This document shows positions 7,485-15,604 of a stretch of DNA of 37,104 bases, piece by piece. The position numbers and the translations under genes were made by a program. Location of the stretch: NCBI GenBank assembly GCA_024279285.1, contig JAJRRR010000078.1:1-37104 (forward strand). Reading direction: 5' to 3'. Each line of letters opens with the position of its first letter. Position 1 is the stretch's first letter. The stretch comes from Planctomycetota bacterium (GTDB lineage: Bacteria > Planctomycetota > Planctomycetia > Pirellulales > S012-138). The notes beneath the pieces were generated by a model that was not told the origin of the DNA, did not search any database, and saw only the letters and a list, made by a program, of their open reading frames with translations.

Positions 7485-10445
7485 ATGGATGAGCTTATTC
7501 AATGCATTGACTCCATCCGAGAACTGATCCTTTCTGCAGGCCATCGGGATGTGGCCACGATGGACCGGCTTAACCGCATTTATACCGATGCGGTTAAAAC
7601 GGTCAATCAACGATTGCGCAAATGTGAGCAATTGCTTCGCCAAGGCTTTTTGGCCGAAGCCCTGGAAGAATGTGATCGGGAGCCCCCTTTGCTGGATCTG
7701 GTCACCCTGTTGGACTTTCCGGAAGCGGCGGTTTGGTGCGACATGGTGGCGCACCAGGGCTTGCCCCGCCCCCCGGCTGTGCTGGTAGACATCGCTGCCG
7801 AACTCAACGATGCCTACTTGAAAGCTCAGTCCCTGGAAGAGTTGTTGGTGCGGTTCCGGTTGCTCAATTTGGCCCGCGCCCCTTTGAAAAACCGCTTGGC
7901 CGTACTGTGGCGCATCCGCGAACAAGACCCTCAAGGTGCCCACTGGGAAGAGGATGTCCGACAGTTTGAGCAAGCACGCCTGGAGGAAATGCAATCTGAG
8001 TTCCGGCGAGCTGTAAAAAATAAAGACCTGAATACGCTGGAACAATTAGAGGAAGAGCTCATCCAGGGCACCTGGATTTCAGAAATCCCAGAAAAACTTG
8101 TCCATCAAATCTCCCAGGCCGCTAGCCAATTGCGTGTCAATCAAGCCCGTGACGAACTGGAACAACTGGCCTATCAGCTCAGCGATGCGTTTTCAGCGTT
8201 TGATGTTCCTCGCGCAATGAGCTTGCGACAACGCTGGGACGCCTTAGCGCACCTGGTCCAGCTAGCCCCCGAAGACCCCATCTTCCAACTGGCTATGCCT
8301 GCCCTCCAATGGATTGACGAAGAGCGGAAAAAACAGCAACGATTTGAAGAACACCGCCGCTGGGTGGCCCACCTGGAAACTCTCCTGGATCAAGGTTGTC
8401 GGTCTTTAGAACATCTGCTTCAAGCAGTACGCCGAGCTTCAAGCTCGGAATGGTCATTGCCTTCGGAGCTTCAGGTGCGCCTGCAGCGCCATGTGCAATC
8501 TCTTCAACTGGCTCAAAGCCGCCGTCGCAAACTGTTCATCCTGTTTGTGTGTATGGTCATCGTTCTGGCCGCTGTGGGAAGTTTCTACTTGATCCGCCAT
8601 CAACTTCTTGCTCAGCGCGCAAAATCAGAAGAACAGATCCTCATCTCGTTGATAGAAAAGAATCTGTTGGACCAGGCGGAAGATCGGCTCCATAACCTCA
8701 GATCAGAAAATCCGGAAATCTATAATCTGCCTTCTATCCAAGGTATTCAAGCCGAATTGATAAGGCTGCGTAAAAAAGAAAAGCAGCGACTCGAGAGCAA
8801 AGCTCATCTCATTTCCCAAATAGAACAGATTCTCCTGGGGGCACCCTCGTGGAAGTCCTTGGAGCATGGATTTTCACTCGTGGAGGAAGCTGAAAAACTT
8901 TGCCGAAGTGACTCGGAAAAAGCACAGATCCTGGACCTGAAACGACAACTTCGCCAACAAGAATTAAAACTTCAAGAACAGGAAGATGAAAAATTCGAAG
9001 CAGAAGTCCAGGCACTCATAGCTCAAGGTGGAGCATTGGAGAAGAAAAATCTAGACGAGCTTCAGGCTCTTTTAAAGCAAGCTCAAGCGTTAAGGCAGCG
9101 CCCTCGGGTAAGCACCGAACTCAAGCTGCCAGGCTCTCGGCTTCACGCATTTATTAATCAGTTGGAGCAACAGATCAAACTGGCCAGACGAATTCAACGG
9201 CAACGAGTAGCGGTCCAGAACATCACTCTGGGTGTGGGCAATCCAACCCAATTCGCCAACGCCCTGCGGCAATATTGCCGCCAATTCCCCGATGAACAAC
9301 AAACTTCCGATATGCAGGAACTTTTGACATACCATGTTTCCACCTGGGAGTCTATTTATCTTTGGAATCAATTTGTTAAAAAATGGAACCGAACGGATGT
9401 GATCCTCATGCCCAAGCAAACGATCACCTTGCGCTTGATTGAGGTCAAAGAAATTCAACAACAAGTTGAACAGGCTCCCATACTCCAACTTCTCCTAAAC
9501 GATACCCGGTCCCGTGTGAAATACCTCCAAGTTGCCCTGAATCGCTTTCCACAAGGGGAGCCTCCGCTTGTTGATCAAATATTGAAAATCTGGTTTGAGT
9601 CCCCCCTGCTAAAGAATGCCTATATGGTCCAAACCAAAGATGGCAAACGATACTACTTGCCCGAAGAGCCCCAGATAAAGGGGAACCTTGTGTTCTTTCG
9701 GTATTGGGACAGTGTGTTGCTTCGTGTTGATAACAAAAGGGTACCATTGGAGATGATCAACAATCCTCGTCGGGGAAACGATTGGGACTGGTCCGCTCCG
9801 CAAGTTCAATATAGGCGATATGCGATTCGGACACTTCAGGAGGTTTCCTCACGAGGTTGGGAAGAAAGTTTTTTAGATTTGGTAGAAGCAGCCCGAAAAT
9901 CTTCCATGGACCCGGTGTTGATTCTCCGATTGATACGCGACCTGGTGGATTGGGGCACCCAGGGAAGTTCCATTCTGGCAGACTGCTCTTCCTGGAACCA
10001 GATGGCTCGTCAAATTCACGACTCCGAGCTGGACCTTTCTGTCAATTGGATTGACCCCGAAAACTCTCTGGGGCAAAAACAACGCCAACAGGCAAAGCAA
10101 CTGCTTTCCCAGTTTCCTCCGATGGGACCGATACGCGACGAGGTGAGATGGCAAATTCGCAAACTTCGCGCCCCCCTTGCTTGGTTTCAAGTCCAATGGA
10201 TTGGCTGGCTGATGTTTGATTCTCGACTGGGTTGGGTTGTCCATATCAAAAATCCAAATGCAAAATATCAAGGGACTTTGCTTGTTTTAAGAGGCCATCC
10301 TGGCGAAGCTCCCCAAGAGTGGGTGGAGCTGGGAACCATTCGCGGCACTCATGTGAAAATCCGCCAAAATCCTGAAGTCGTTTTTCTCAGTGGCTCTCCG
10401 GTTTTCCTCAAAGTGCCGTTGGTTTCTTCGGGAGAGACTCCATGA
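7485..10445 (+). CDS. Large coiled-coil, single-TM protein of unknown function with beta-rich C-terminus
   Basis: 986-aa ORF. Heptad-like helical N-terminal half, TM 'LFILFVCMVIVLAAVGSFYLI' (about 8530-8598), further coiled coil, then a beta-rich C-terminus. ATGA overlap with the next gene. Confidence 0.8.
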   Translation: MDELIQCIDSIRELILSAGHRDVATMDRLNRIYTDAVKTVNQRLRKCEQLLRQGFLAEALEECDREPPLLDLVTLLDFPEAAVWCDMVAHQGLPRPPAVLVDIAAELNDAYLKAQSLEELLVRFRLLNLARAPLKNRLAVLWRIREQDPQGAHWEEDVRQFEQARLEEMQSEFRRAVKNKDLNTLEQLEEELIQGTWISEIPEKLVHQISQAASQLRVNQARDELEQLAYQLSDAFSAFDVPRAMSLRQRWDALAHLVQLAPEDPIFQLAMPALQWIDEERKKQQRFEEHRRWVAHLETLLDQGCRSLEHLLQAVRRASSSEWSLPSELQVRLQRHVQSLQLAQSRRRKLFILFVCMVIVLAAVGSFYLIRHQLLAQRAKSEEQILISLIEKNLLDQAEDRLHNLRSENPEIYNLPSIQGIQAELIRLRKKEKQRLESKAHLISQIEQILLGAPSWKSLEHGFSLVEEAEKLCRSDSEKAQILDLKRQLRQQELKLQEQEDEKFEAEVQALIAQGGALEKKNLDELQALLKQAQALRQRPRVSTELKLPGSRLHAFINQLEQQIKLARRIQRQRVAVQNITLGVGNPTQFANALRQYCRQFPDEQQTSDMQELLTYHVSTWESIYLWNQFVKKWNRTDVILMPKQTITLRLIEVKEIQQQVEQAPILQLLLNDTRSRVKYLQVALNRFPQGEPPLVDQILKIWFESPLLKNAYMVQTKDGKRYYLPEEPQIKGNLVFFRYWDSVLLRVDNKRVPLEMINNPRRGNDWDWSAPQVQYRRYAIRTLQEVSSRGWEESFLDLVEAARKSSMDPVLILRLIRDLVDWGTQGSSILADCSSWNQMARQIHDSELDLSVNWIDPENSLGQKQRQQAKQLLSQFPPMGPIRDEVRWQIRKLRAPLAWFQVQWIGWLMFDSRLGWVVHIKNPNAKYQGTLLVLRGHPGEAPQEWVELGTIRGTHVKIRQNPEVVFLSGSPVFLKVPLVSSGETP

Positions 10446-11245
10446 GCGCTGCTGCGTCTGAATCCTTGTATTACATACGAGTGCGGGGCAAGGTGGAAGG
10501 TCCATACAATCTGCCCCAGGCCCAAGCTTTAGTGCGTCGGGGACGCCTAGGACGGCATCATGAAGTTTCTCAAGATCGTGTGAACTGGAAACGGGCTTCG
10601 GAGTTTCCTGAGTTGTTCGCCACCCCCATGCCGCGTCACCCTCAAAATGCCGCCGCTCCTCCCCCACCCGCTGAAAGCTCCGAAGTCCCCTCTGCCACAC
10701 CGCAAAACTGGTACTATGCTCAGGATGGCACCGAGCAAGGACCAGTTTCTTTGGAAGAGCTTCGCCAACTGCTTCATTCGGGAGCCTTAAACGCTGACAC
10801 TTTGGTTTGGACCGAAGGACTCTCTCAATGGACTCCCTGGTTGGAAGTGCCGGAGTTGAATCCGGCTCTTTCGGCTAAGCAGCCACCGCCAACTGCTGTG
10901 GTGGCTACCAGCCCATCTTCTGCCACACCTGCTGCACCGCCTGCCTCTATCTGCCCTCAGTCGGTTGCCAGTTTTGGCTTGAGCATCGCCTTCGTTTCGG
11001 CTTTAGGTGTAACCTGCGCACTGGTACTCTCCTTTTCAGAAAGAATCGCTTTGGCCATTTTAATAACTTCAGGGGCCGGCGGCATGTTCAGTGCGGTGCT
11101 TGGCTACAGCGCGTTGCATAACATTAAAAGGGGATCAATGTTTGGGTCCAAAATGGCTGTGGCCGGCATGGTGCTGGGAGCGTTGGGACTGGTGCTGAGC
11201 ACCGTGTGCCTCATTTTACTTAAGGACAGGCTTTTTCTGATATAA
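10442..11245 (+). CDS. Tandem GYF_2 domain membrane protein with DUF4190-like multi-TM C-terminus
   Basis: Two GYF_2-like copies: 'LYYIRVRGKVEGPYNLPQAQALVRRGRLGRHHEV...W' and 'NWYYAQDGTEQGPVSLEELRQLLHSGALNADTLVWTEGLSQW'. TM-rich C-terminus 'ASFGLSIAFVSALGVTCALVLSF...MAVAGMVLGALGLVLSTVCLIL'. Confidence 0.85.
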   Translation: MSAAASESLYYIRVRGKVEGPYNLPQAQALVRRGRLGRHHEVSQDRVNWKRASEFPELFATPMPRHPQNAAAPPPPAESSEVPSATPQNWYYAQDGTEQGPVSLEELRQLLHSGALNADTLVWTEGLSQWTPWLEVPELNPALSAKQPPPTAVVATSPSSATPAAPPASICPQSVASFGLSIAFVSALGVTCALVLSFSERIALAILITSGAGGMFSAVLGYSALHNIKRGSMFGSKMAVAGMVLGALGLVLSTVCLILLKDRLFLI

Positions 11246-11247
11246 TC

Positions 11248-12108
11248 ATGAATGAAGCCCCAAATGCCCACGAAGTTCCGCTGGATTGGACCCGGCTGGA
11301 TTGGGAACAAAAGCTCGGGTTTCCCGGGGGAAAGTTCACCCATGTGAACAACGCGTTGACTTTTTTGTCTGGAGCTGTGTTGACAGTGTTGTTTTACGGT
11401 GCGTTAAGCTTTTCTCCCCCCTCCTGGTGGAAGGAGATGTTTACCGCTCGGGGAGCCATCCCTTACTTTATAGTCTTCTTTTCTTCCTGGTCTTTGGCCA
11501 TTTTACTTTTTAAATGGCAAAAGCTGCGAGTCCAACGAAGTGCCCTGCAATACCTGGTTGTTCCCGAAGACCCCGACTTTGTTCTTTCCCCCCTGACCGT
11601 AGAACAAGTCACTGAAAAAATCTATGCAACGGTTGATGACCCGAAAAACTTTATCCTGTTCAATCGAATTATGATCGCCTTGGCTAATCTGAAGAACATT
11701 GGAAGGGTAAGTGATGTTGATGAAATCCTGCGATCTCAAGCCGACCAGGATGAGCAATCTGTTGATAACAGCTACAGCTTGATCAGTGGGTTCGTTTGGG
11801 CTATTCCGGTGTTGGGATTCATAGGGACTGTGTTGGGTCTTTCCCAGGCGATAGGGGGATTTAGCGCCGTGTTGAGCGCTGCGGACCAAATGTCTCAAAT
11901 TAAAGATTCGCTACGAGGTGTAACGGCAGGATTGGCCACGGCATTTGAGACCACTTTGCAAGGACTCGTGGCTGCGCTGGCAATCAACATGATGGCCACA
12001 TTTTTGAAGAAAAACGAATATCAGTTTCTGGAGCAATGTTCCGAATATTGTACCCGTTTTATTGTCAACAAACTGAAGGTCACTATTGCCGATCCGGGTG
12101 AACCCTAG
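11248..12108 (+). CDS. MotA/TolQ/ExbB-like proton channel (stator) protein
   Basis: 'SLISGFVWAIPVLGFIGTVLGLSQAIGGFSAVL...LRGVTAGLATAFETTLQGLVAALAINMMATFLKK' is a characteristic MotA/ExbB core. Confidence 0.88.
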   Translation: MNEAPNAHEVPLDWTRLDWEQKLGFPGGKFTHVNNALTFLSGAVLTVLFYGALSFSPPSWWKEMFTARGAIPYFIVFFSSWSLAILLFKWQKLRVQRSALQYLVVPEDPDFVLSPLTVEQVTEKIYATVDDPKNFILFNRIMIALANLKNIGRVSDVDEILRSQADQDEQSVDNSYSLISGFVWAIPVLGFIGTVLGLSQAIGGFSAVLSAADQMSQIKDSLRGVTAGLATAFETTLQGLVAALAINMMATFLKKNEYQFLEQCSEYCTRFIVNKLKVTIADPGEP

Positions 12109-12131
12109 CAGAAACTTATTGGAGAGCGAAA

Positions 12132-13655
12132 ATGTCCAGGTGGTTCATCAAGCAGCAAGGGGTGACGCGCGGGCCCTTTACTTTGGAGGAACTTAAGTTC
12201 CTGGCCAGGCGAGGCGTTCTGCGTCGGGGCAACGCAGTGCGCCCAGAAGGTTCTCAAAACTGGGAGCCAGCAGAAAACATCCCGGCTTTAGCTCCGTTGC
12301 TTCAGGCAAGTCCAGCTAAAAATGCTGAAAGCGCCCAGGTGGAACCACCTGTCCAGGAAAAATTCGCTCGGGAAGTTTCTCCACCAGAACCTTCTTCGGT
12401 CGGGGTATTAGGAGTATTGGCTACAGGGGTGGTTGTGGTTGCCAGTACGATTCTGCTTGCAGGAATCACGCTTGGTCTGGTAGGAGTTGTAAGCTCTTCT
12501 TTTCCGATAAACAGTATTATTGCTTCTATATGGCTTGTTGCTTTTCTGATAATTATCTTATCTGCTGCCTTTGGTGCATCCGAGGAATCTCAACAAAAGC
12601 GTAAGCTGTGCCTTGCCGCGTCAGCCGGGGTATCTGTTTATGCAGCATTGTTTTTGACCGGGGCCCGACTCTGGTTTGGTGCTCAAGCGATACCAGTTTC
12701 TCGGACAGGTTTTGAGAACGCTCGAATAGCTTCTCTTTCTGAAGATGCTGCGCCCGTGCAAGACAGCCCTAGGCAAAGTGCCGAACAAGCGTCTCCTCCG
12801 TCTCCTGCTTCGCCTGATGGTTCACCTCATCAATCTCAAATTGTTCCTGGCGGTGAAGGTTCCAAGCAAGGCGTATCCCGATCTTCACCAGAAAATCAAG
12901 AGAAAAAGGAGGCAGGTTTGCAGTTTCAAAAGTTTCGGCAAGAGGGGCTGGAAAGGAAACAGCTTCGGTTAACAGCCCATACTTTCGTCTGGCGTGACCC
13001 CATGGGAAGGGATTTAAGTGGTGGGAGTGCGGGCGCTCTTTTTCGCCAGGGAGGGAGTTTGATCCTTATAACCAACCGGCATGTAGTGACCAACGGAGAC
13101 GATGTCAATGCAATTGCAGGTACTCTTCTTCTCCAATTGCGCCCGAAAATTATATTTCCTTCCCAAAAAGTTAAGCGTGTGCGGCGCGTTAAACTTGCCC
13201 GGAATAAGGTGGACTTGGCGTTGGTTGAAGTGGATGTCCAGGGATTGAAAGAAGGAGTGGATTATGAATTGCTCCCGTTTCGCAAGCCCGTTCAGAAGCA
13301 ATTAGATGTAGGTGATCCGGTTGTTGCCGTGGGGACTCCTTTGGATTCGGGGCTGTCGGGTACTCACACTTTCGGACGTATCAGTGCGTTGCGCCCGCAG
13401 TTTGTCGTTGCTAATGGTGCGGATTGTATTCAAATAGATGCTGCAATTAATCCTGGAAACAGCGGAGGGCCTTTGTTTGTGGAAAAGGGGACAAAGTATT
13501 TCTGGATAGGCGTGAACACTTTTAGCATCAAAAAAGATGTAGCGGAGAATATTAACTTTGCTATAAGTGCGGAAGCTGCTGTTGAGGTAACTTATACTGA
13601 TTGGTTTCCTGCAACCCCCCGCGGAATTATTAATGCAATAAGGGAAGCACAATGA
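12132..13655 (+). CDS. GYF_2 domain, multi-TM, trypsin-like (HtrA/S1-type) serine protease
   Basis: N-terminal 'RWFIKQQGVTRGPFTLEELKFLARRGVLRRGNAVRPEGSQNWEPA'; about 3 TMs; triad candidates 'TNRHVV', 'NKVDLALVEV', 'INPGNSGGPL'. Confidence 0.9.
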   Translation: MSRWFIKQQGVTRGPFTLEELKFLARRGVLRRGNAVRPEGSQNWEPAENIPALAPLLQASPAKNAESAQVEPPVQEKFAREVSPPEPSSVGVLGVLATGVVVVASTILLAGITLGLVGVVSSSFPINSIIASIWLVAFLIIILSAAFGASEESQQKRKLCLAASAGVSVYAALFLTGARLWFGAQAIPVSRTGFENARIASLSEDAAPVQDSPRQSAEQASPPSPASPDGSPHQSQIVPGGEGSKQGVSRSSPENQEKKEAGLQFQKFRQEGLERKQLRLTAHTFVWRDPMGRDLSGGSAGALFRQGGSLILITNRHVVTNGDDVNAIAGTLLLQLRPKIIFPSQKVKRVRRVKLARNKVDLALVEVDVQGLKEGVDYELLPFRKPVQKQLDVGDPVVAVGTPLDSGLSGTHTFGRISALRPQFVVANGADCIQIDAAINPGNSGGPLFVEKGTKYFWIGVNTFSIKKDVAENINFAISAEAAVEVTYTDWFPATPRGIINAIREAQ

Positions 13656-14812
13656 GTGCTGCTCGTGCAGAAAAGTGGTATTTTCGGTTAGATGGGAAAT
13701 TGCATGGCCCTGTTTCCTTGGAGGAGCTTCAATATTTGTGCTCTCAAGGGACAGTATCGGGCCAGACGCAGGTGCGTGCTTCAGGAACAGGTTGGCTTGC
13801 TGCTTCCCAGGTGCAACAATTGGTGCCGTTTTTGCAGCGGCGGGACGAAAAAAGAGAGCATGTAAGAAGTGTTCCTAAGGCTCCTGCGCGAAGATTCTCC
13901 CGGTCCGAGGAAAGGGAAAACTTTTGGCTTGCCCTGGGTGGTGCGGTGTTGGCTTTGCTTTTGTTGTTGCTCCTTTGTTTGTTCTTGTGGGGGCGGCCTG
14001 GTTCAGGGGGGCAAGGCGGGACCAATTTGGCAGGCAAGGGGCAGGGGGAGGTGTTTTCTCTGGGGCCGCGTCCTGGGCCCACGGCTGCCCCAGTGCCCCA
14101 ACCTGCCCAGGACCTTCAGGTCCGCTCCAGTAATGATCAAGACCATCACGCGCATGTATCCCCTGAGGAGCAAGAAAACGAAGCCTCTTCCAGCGGAGAT
14201 ATTCAGAGCGAATCGGATCCAAGTGCCATGATTGGTCCCGCGGAGCCTTCTGCCGAGCAAGCTCCGGCTCAAAGCCCTCCGCATGCACCCCAGTTTACCG
14301 TGGGAGCCTCTTTCTTTGGCTTGGAAGGAAAAGGAAACAAGTTCGTTTATGTTATTGATTGTTCCTCCAGTATGGCAGGAGTCCGGCTCCAACGAGCAAA
14401 AGAGGAACTGTTGAAGTCTATATACTCTCTTGATGATTTTCAGAAGTTCTATGTGATTTTCTACAATACGGATGCTTATCCTATGTTCTGGCCTGATCGG
14501 CTCATACATACTCTTCTTCCAGTTACCAAGAAAAACCTTGAAACAGTTACCCAATGGGTGGAAGCGTTTTGGAATCCGGGAGGAACAGATCCCTGGCCCG
14601 CTATGCAGATAGCGTTGTCTCTTGAGCCAGATACCATTTTCCTGCTCACCGATGGAGAGTTTGATCTGCAAGTGGCCGACCGAATCCGGCAAGCTAATCG
14701 TTCGGAGACGGTGATCCATACCATTGGATTAGGAAGTGCGATTGGCGAAGCGGTGTTAAGACGAATTGCGAAAGAAAACGGAGGTCAATTCCGTGCCGTT
14801 TCTATTCCATAG
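13652..14812 (+). CDS. GYF_2 domain, single-TM, von Willebrand factor type A domain protein
   Basis: N-terminal 'KWYFRLDGKLHGPVSLEELQYLCSQGTVSGQTQVRASGTGWLAA'; one TM; VWA with intact MIDAS-like motifs 'DCSSSM', 'GGTDPWPA', 'LLTDGEF'. Confidence 0.92.
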   Translation: MSAARAEKWYFRLDGKLHGPVSLEELQYLCSQGTVSGQTQVRASGTGWLAASQVQQLVPFLQRRDEKREHVRSVPKAPARRFSRSEERENFWLALGGAVLALLLLLLLCLFLWGRPGSGGQGGTNLAGKGQGEVFSLGPRPGPTAAPVPQPAQDLQVRSSNDQDHHAHVSPEEQENEASSSGDIQSESDPSAMIGPAEPSAEQAPAQSPPHAPQFTVGASFFGLEGKGNKFVYVIDCSSSMAGVRLQRAKEELLKSIYSLDDFQKFYVIFYNTDAYPMFWPDRLIHTLLPVTKKNLETVTQWVEAFWNPGGTDPWPAMQIALSLEPDTIFLLTDGEFDLQVADRIRQANRSETVIHTIGLGSAIGEAVLRRIAKENGGQFRAVSIP

Positions 14813-14824
14813 ACAGGTGAACAC

Positions 14825-15604
14825 ATGCCCAAAAGATCGTCCTCACCGATGAGCTTATTTGCTTTTCAGGACATCGTAACGGCTGTGACAGGCATTATGA
14901 TATTGTTGACCCTGTTATTATCCTTGGAGATCGTGCACAAGGTGGAAGGCACATCTGGGCAGACCTCAGATGTGTACAGGCAATTGCTGGAGCAAAAGCG
15001 AGAGCTGGAAAGTCGCTTGCAGAGTTTGCAGTCGCAGCTTCGGCGCAGCTCGGAACGAAACCCTAAGCCCCAATCTCCTCCAACTTTCTCCAAGTTGCAA
15101 AGAGAAATTGCCTTGTTGGAACAGCGCATTAAAAGCTACCGCCAACAACTTGCTTTTTTTCAGAAAACTTATCAGTCTCAACGACAGGTGCTGGAGCCCA
15201 AGATCGCAAAAGATGAAAAATATTTAGATCAACAGCTTAGTCAACTGAAAGAAATCCAGCGAAAGATTCGGGACTTGCAGGGCCGGATTATTTATCAGAT
15301 AGAGAGGAAATTCTCTCAGACTCCATGGTTGGTCCAGGTTGCTGAAGGGCGGATTATGGTTGCACCGATGCGGAAAAAGACGCAACCCCAGGTCTTTTCC
15401 ACCGTGGAGCAGTTCATCCAATGGGTGGATCGGCACCGGGATCCCAATGCGGATTATTTTCTGGTAGTGATCAAACCCAAGGGAGTTCAGGTTTATCGTC
15501 ACCTGCGCGAAGAACTTCAAAAGCGAAATTTTAAGATGGGCATAGATTTAATTCCGGAAGATAAGGATGCTATCAGTTTGCAAACGGGAGCTGAAGGACC
15601 ATGA
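14825..15604 (+). CDS. MotB/ExbD-like single-TM coiled-coil protein, paralog A
   Basis: 'SLFAFQDIVTAVTGIMILLTLLLSLEIV' has Asp16 at the TM start, then a coiled coil, then a C-terminal domain similar to that of the following gene. ATGA overlap with the next gene. Confidence 0.7.
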   Translation: MPKRSSSPMSLFAFQDIVTAVTGIMILLTLLLSLEIVHKVEGTSGQTSDVYRQLLEQKRELESRLQSLQSQLRRSSERNPKPQSPPTFSKLQREIALLEQRIKSYRQQLAFFQKTYQSQRQVLEPKIAKDEKYLDQQLSQLKEIQRKIRDLQGRIIYQIERKFSQTPWLVQVAEGRIMVAPMRKKTQPQVFSTVEQFIQWVDRHRDPNADYFLVVIKPKGVQVYRHLREELQKRNFKMGIDLIPEDKDAISLQTGAEGP

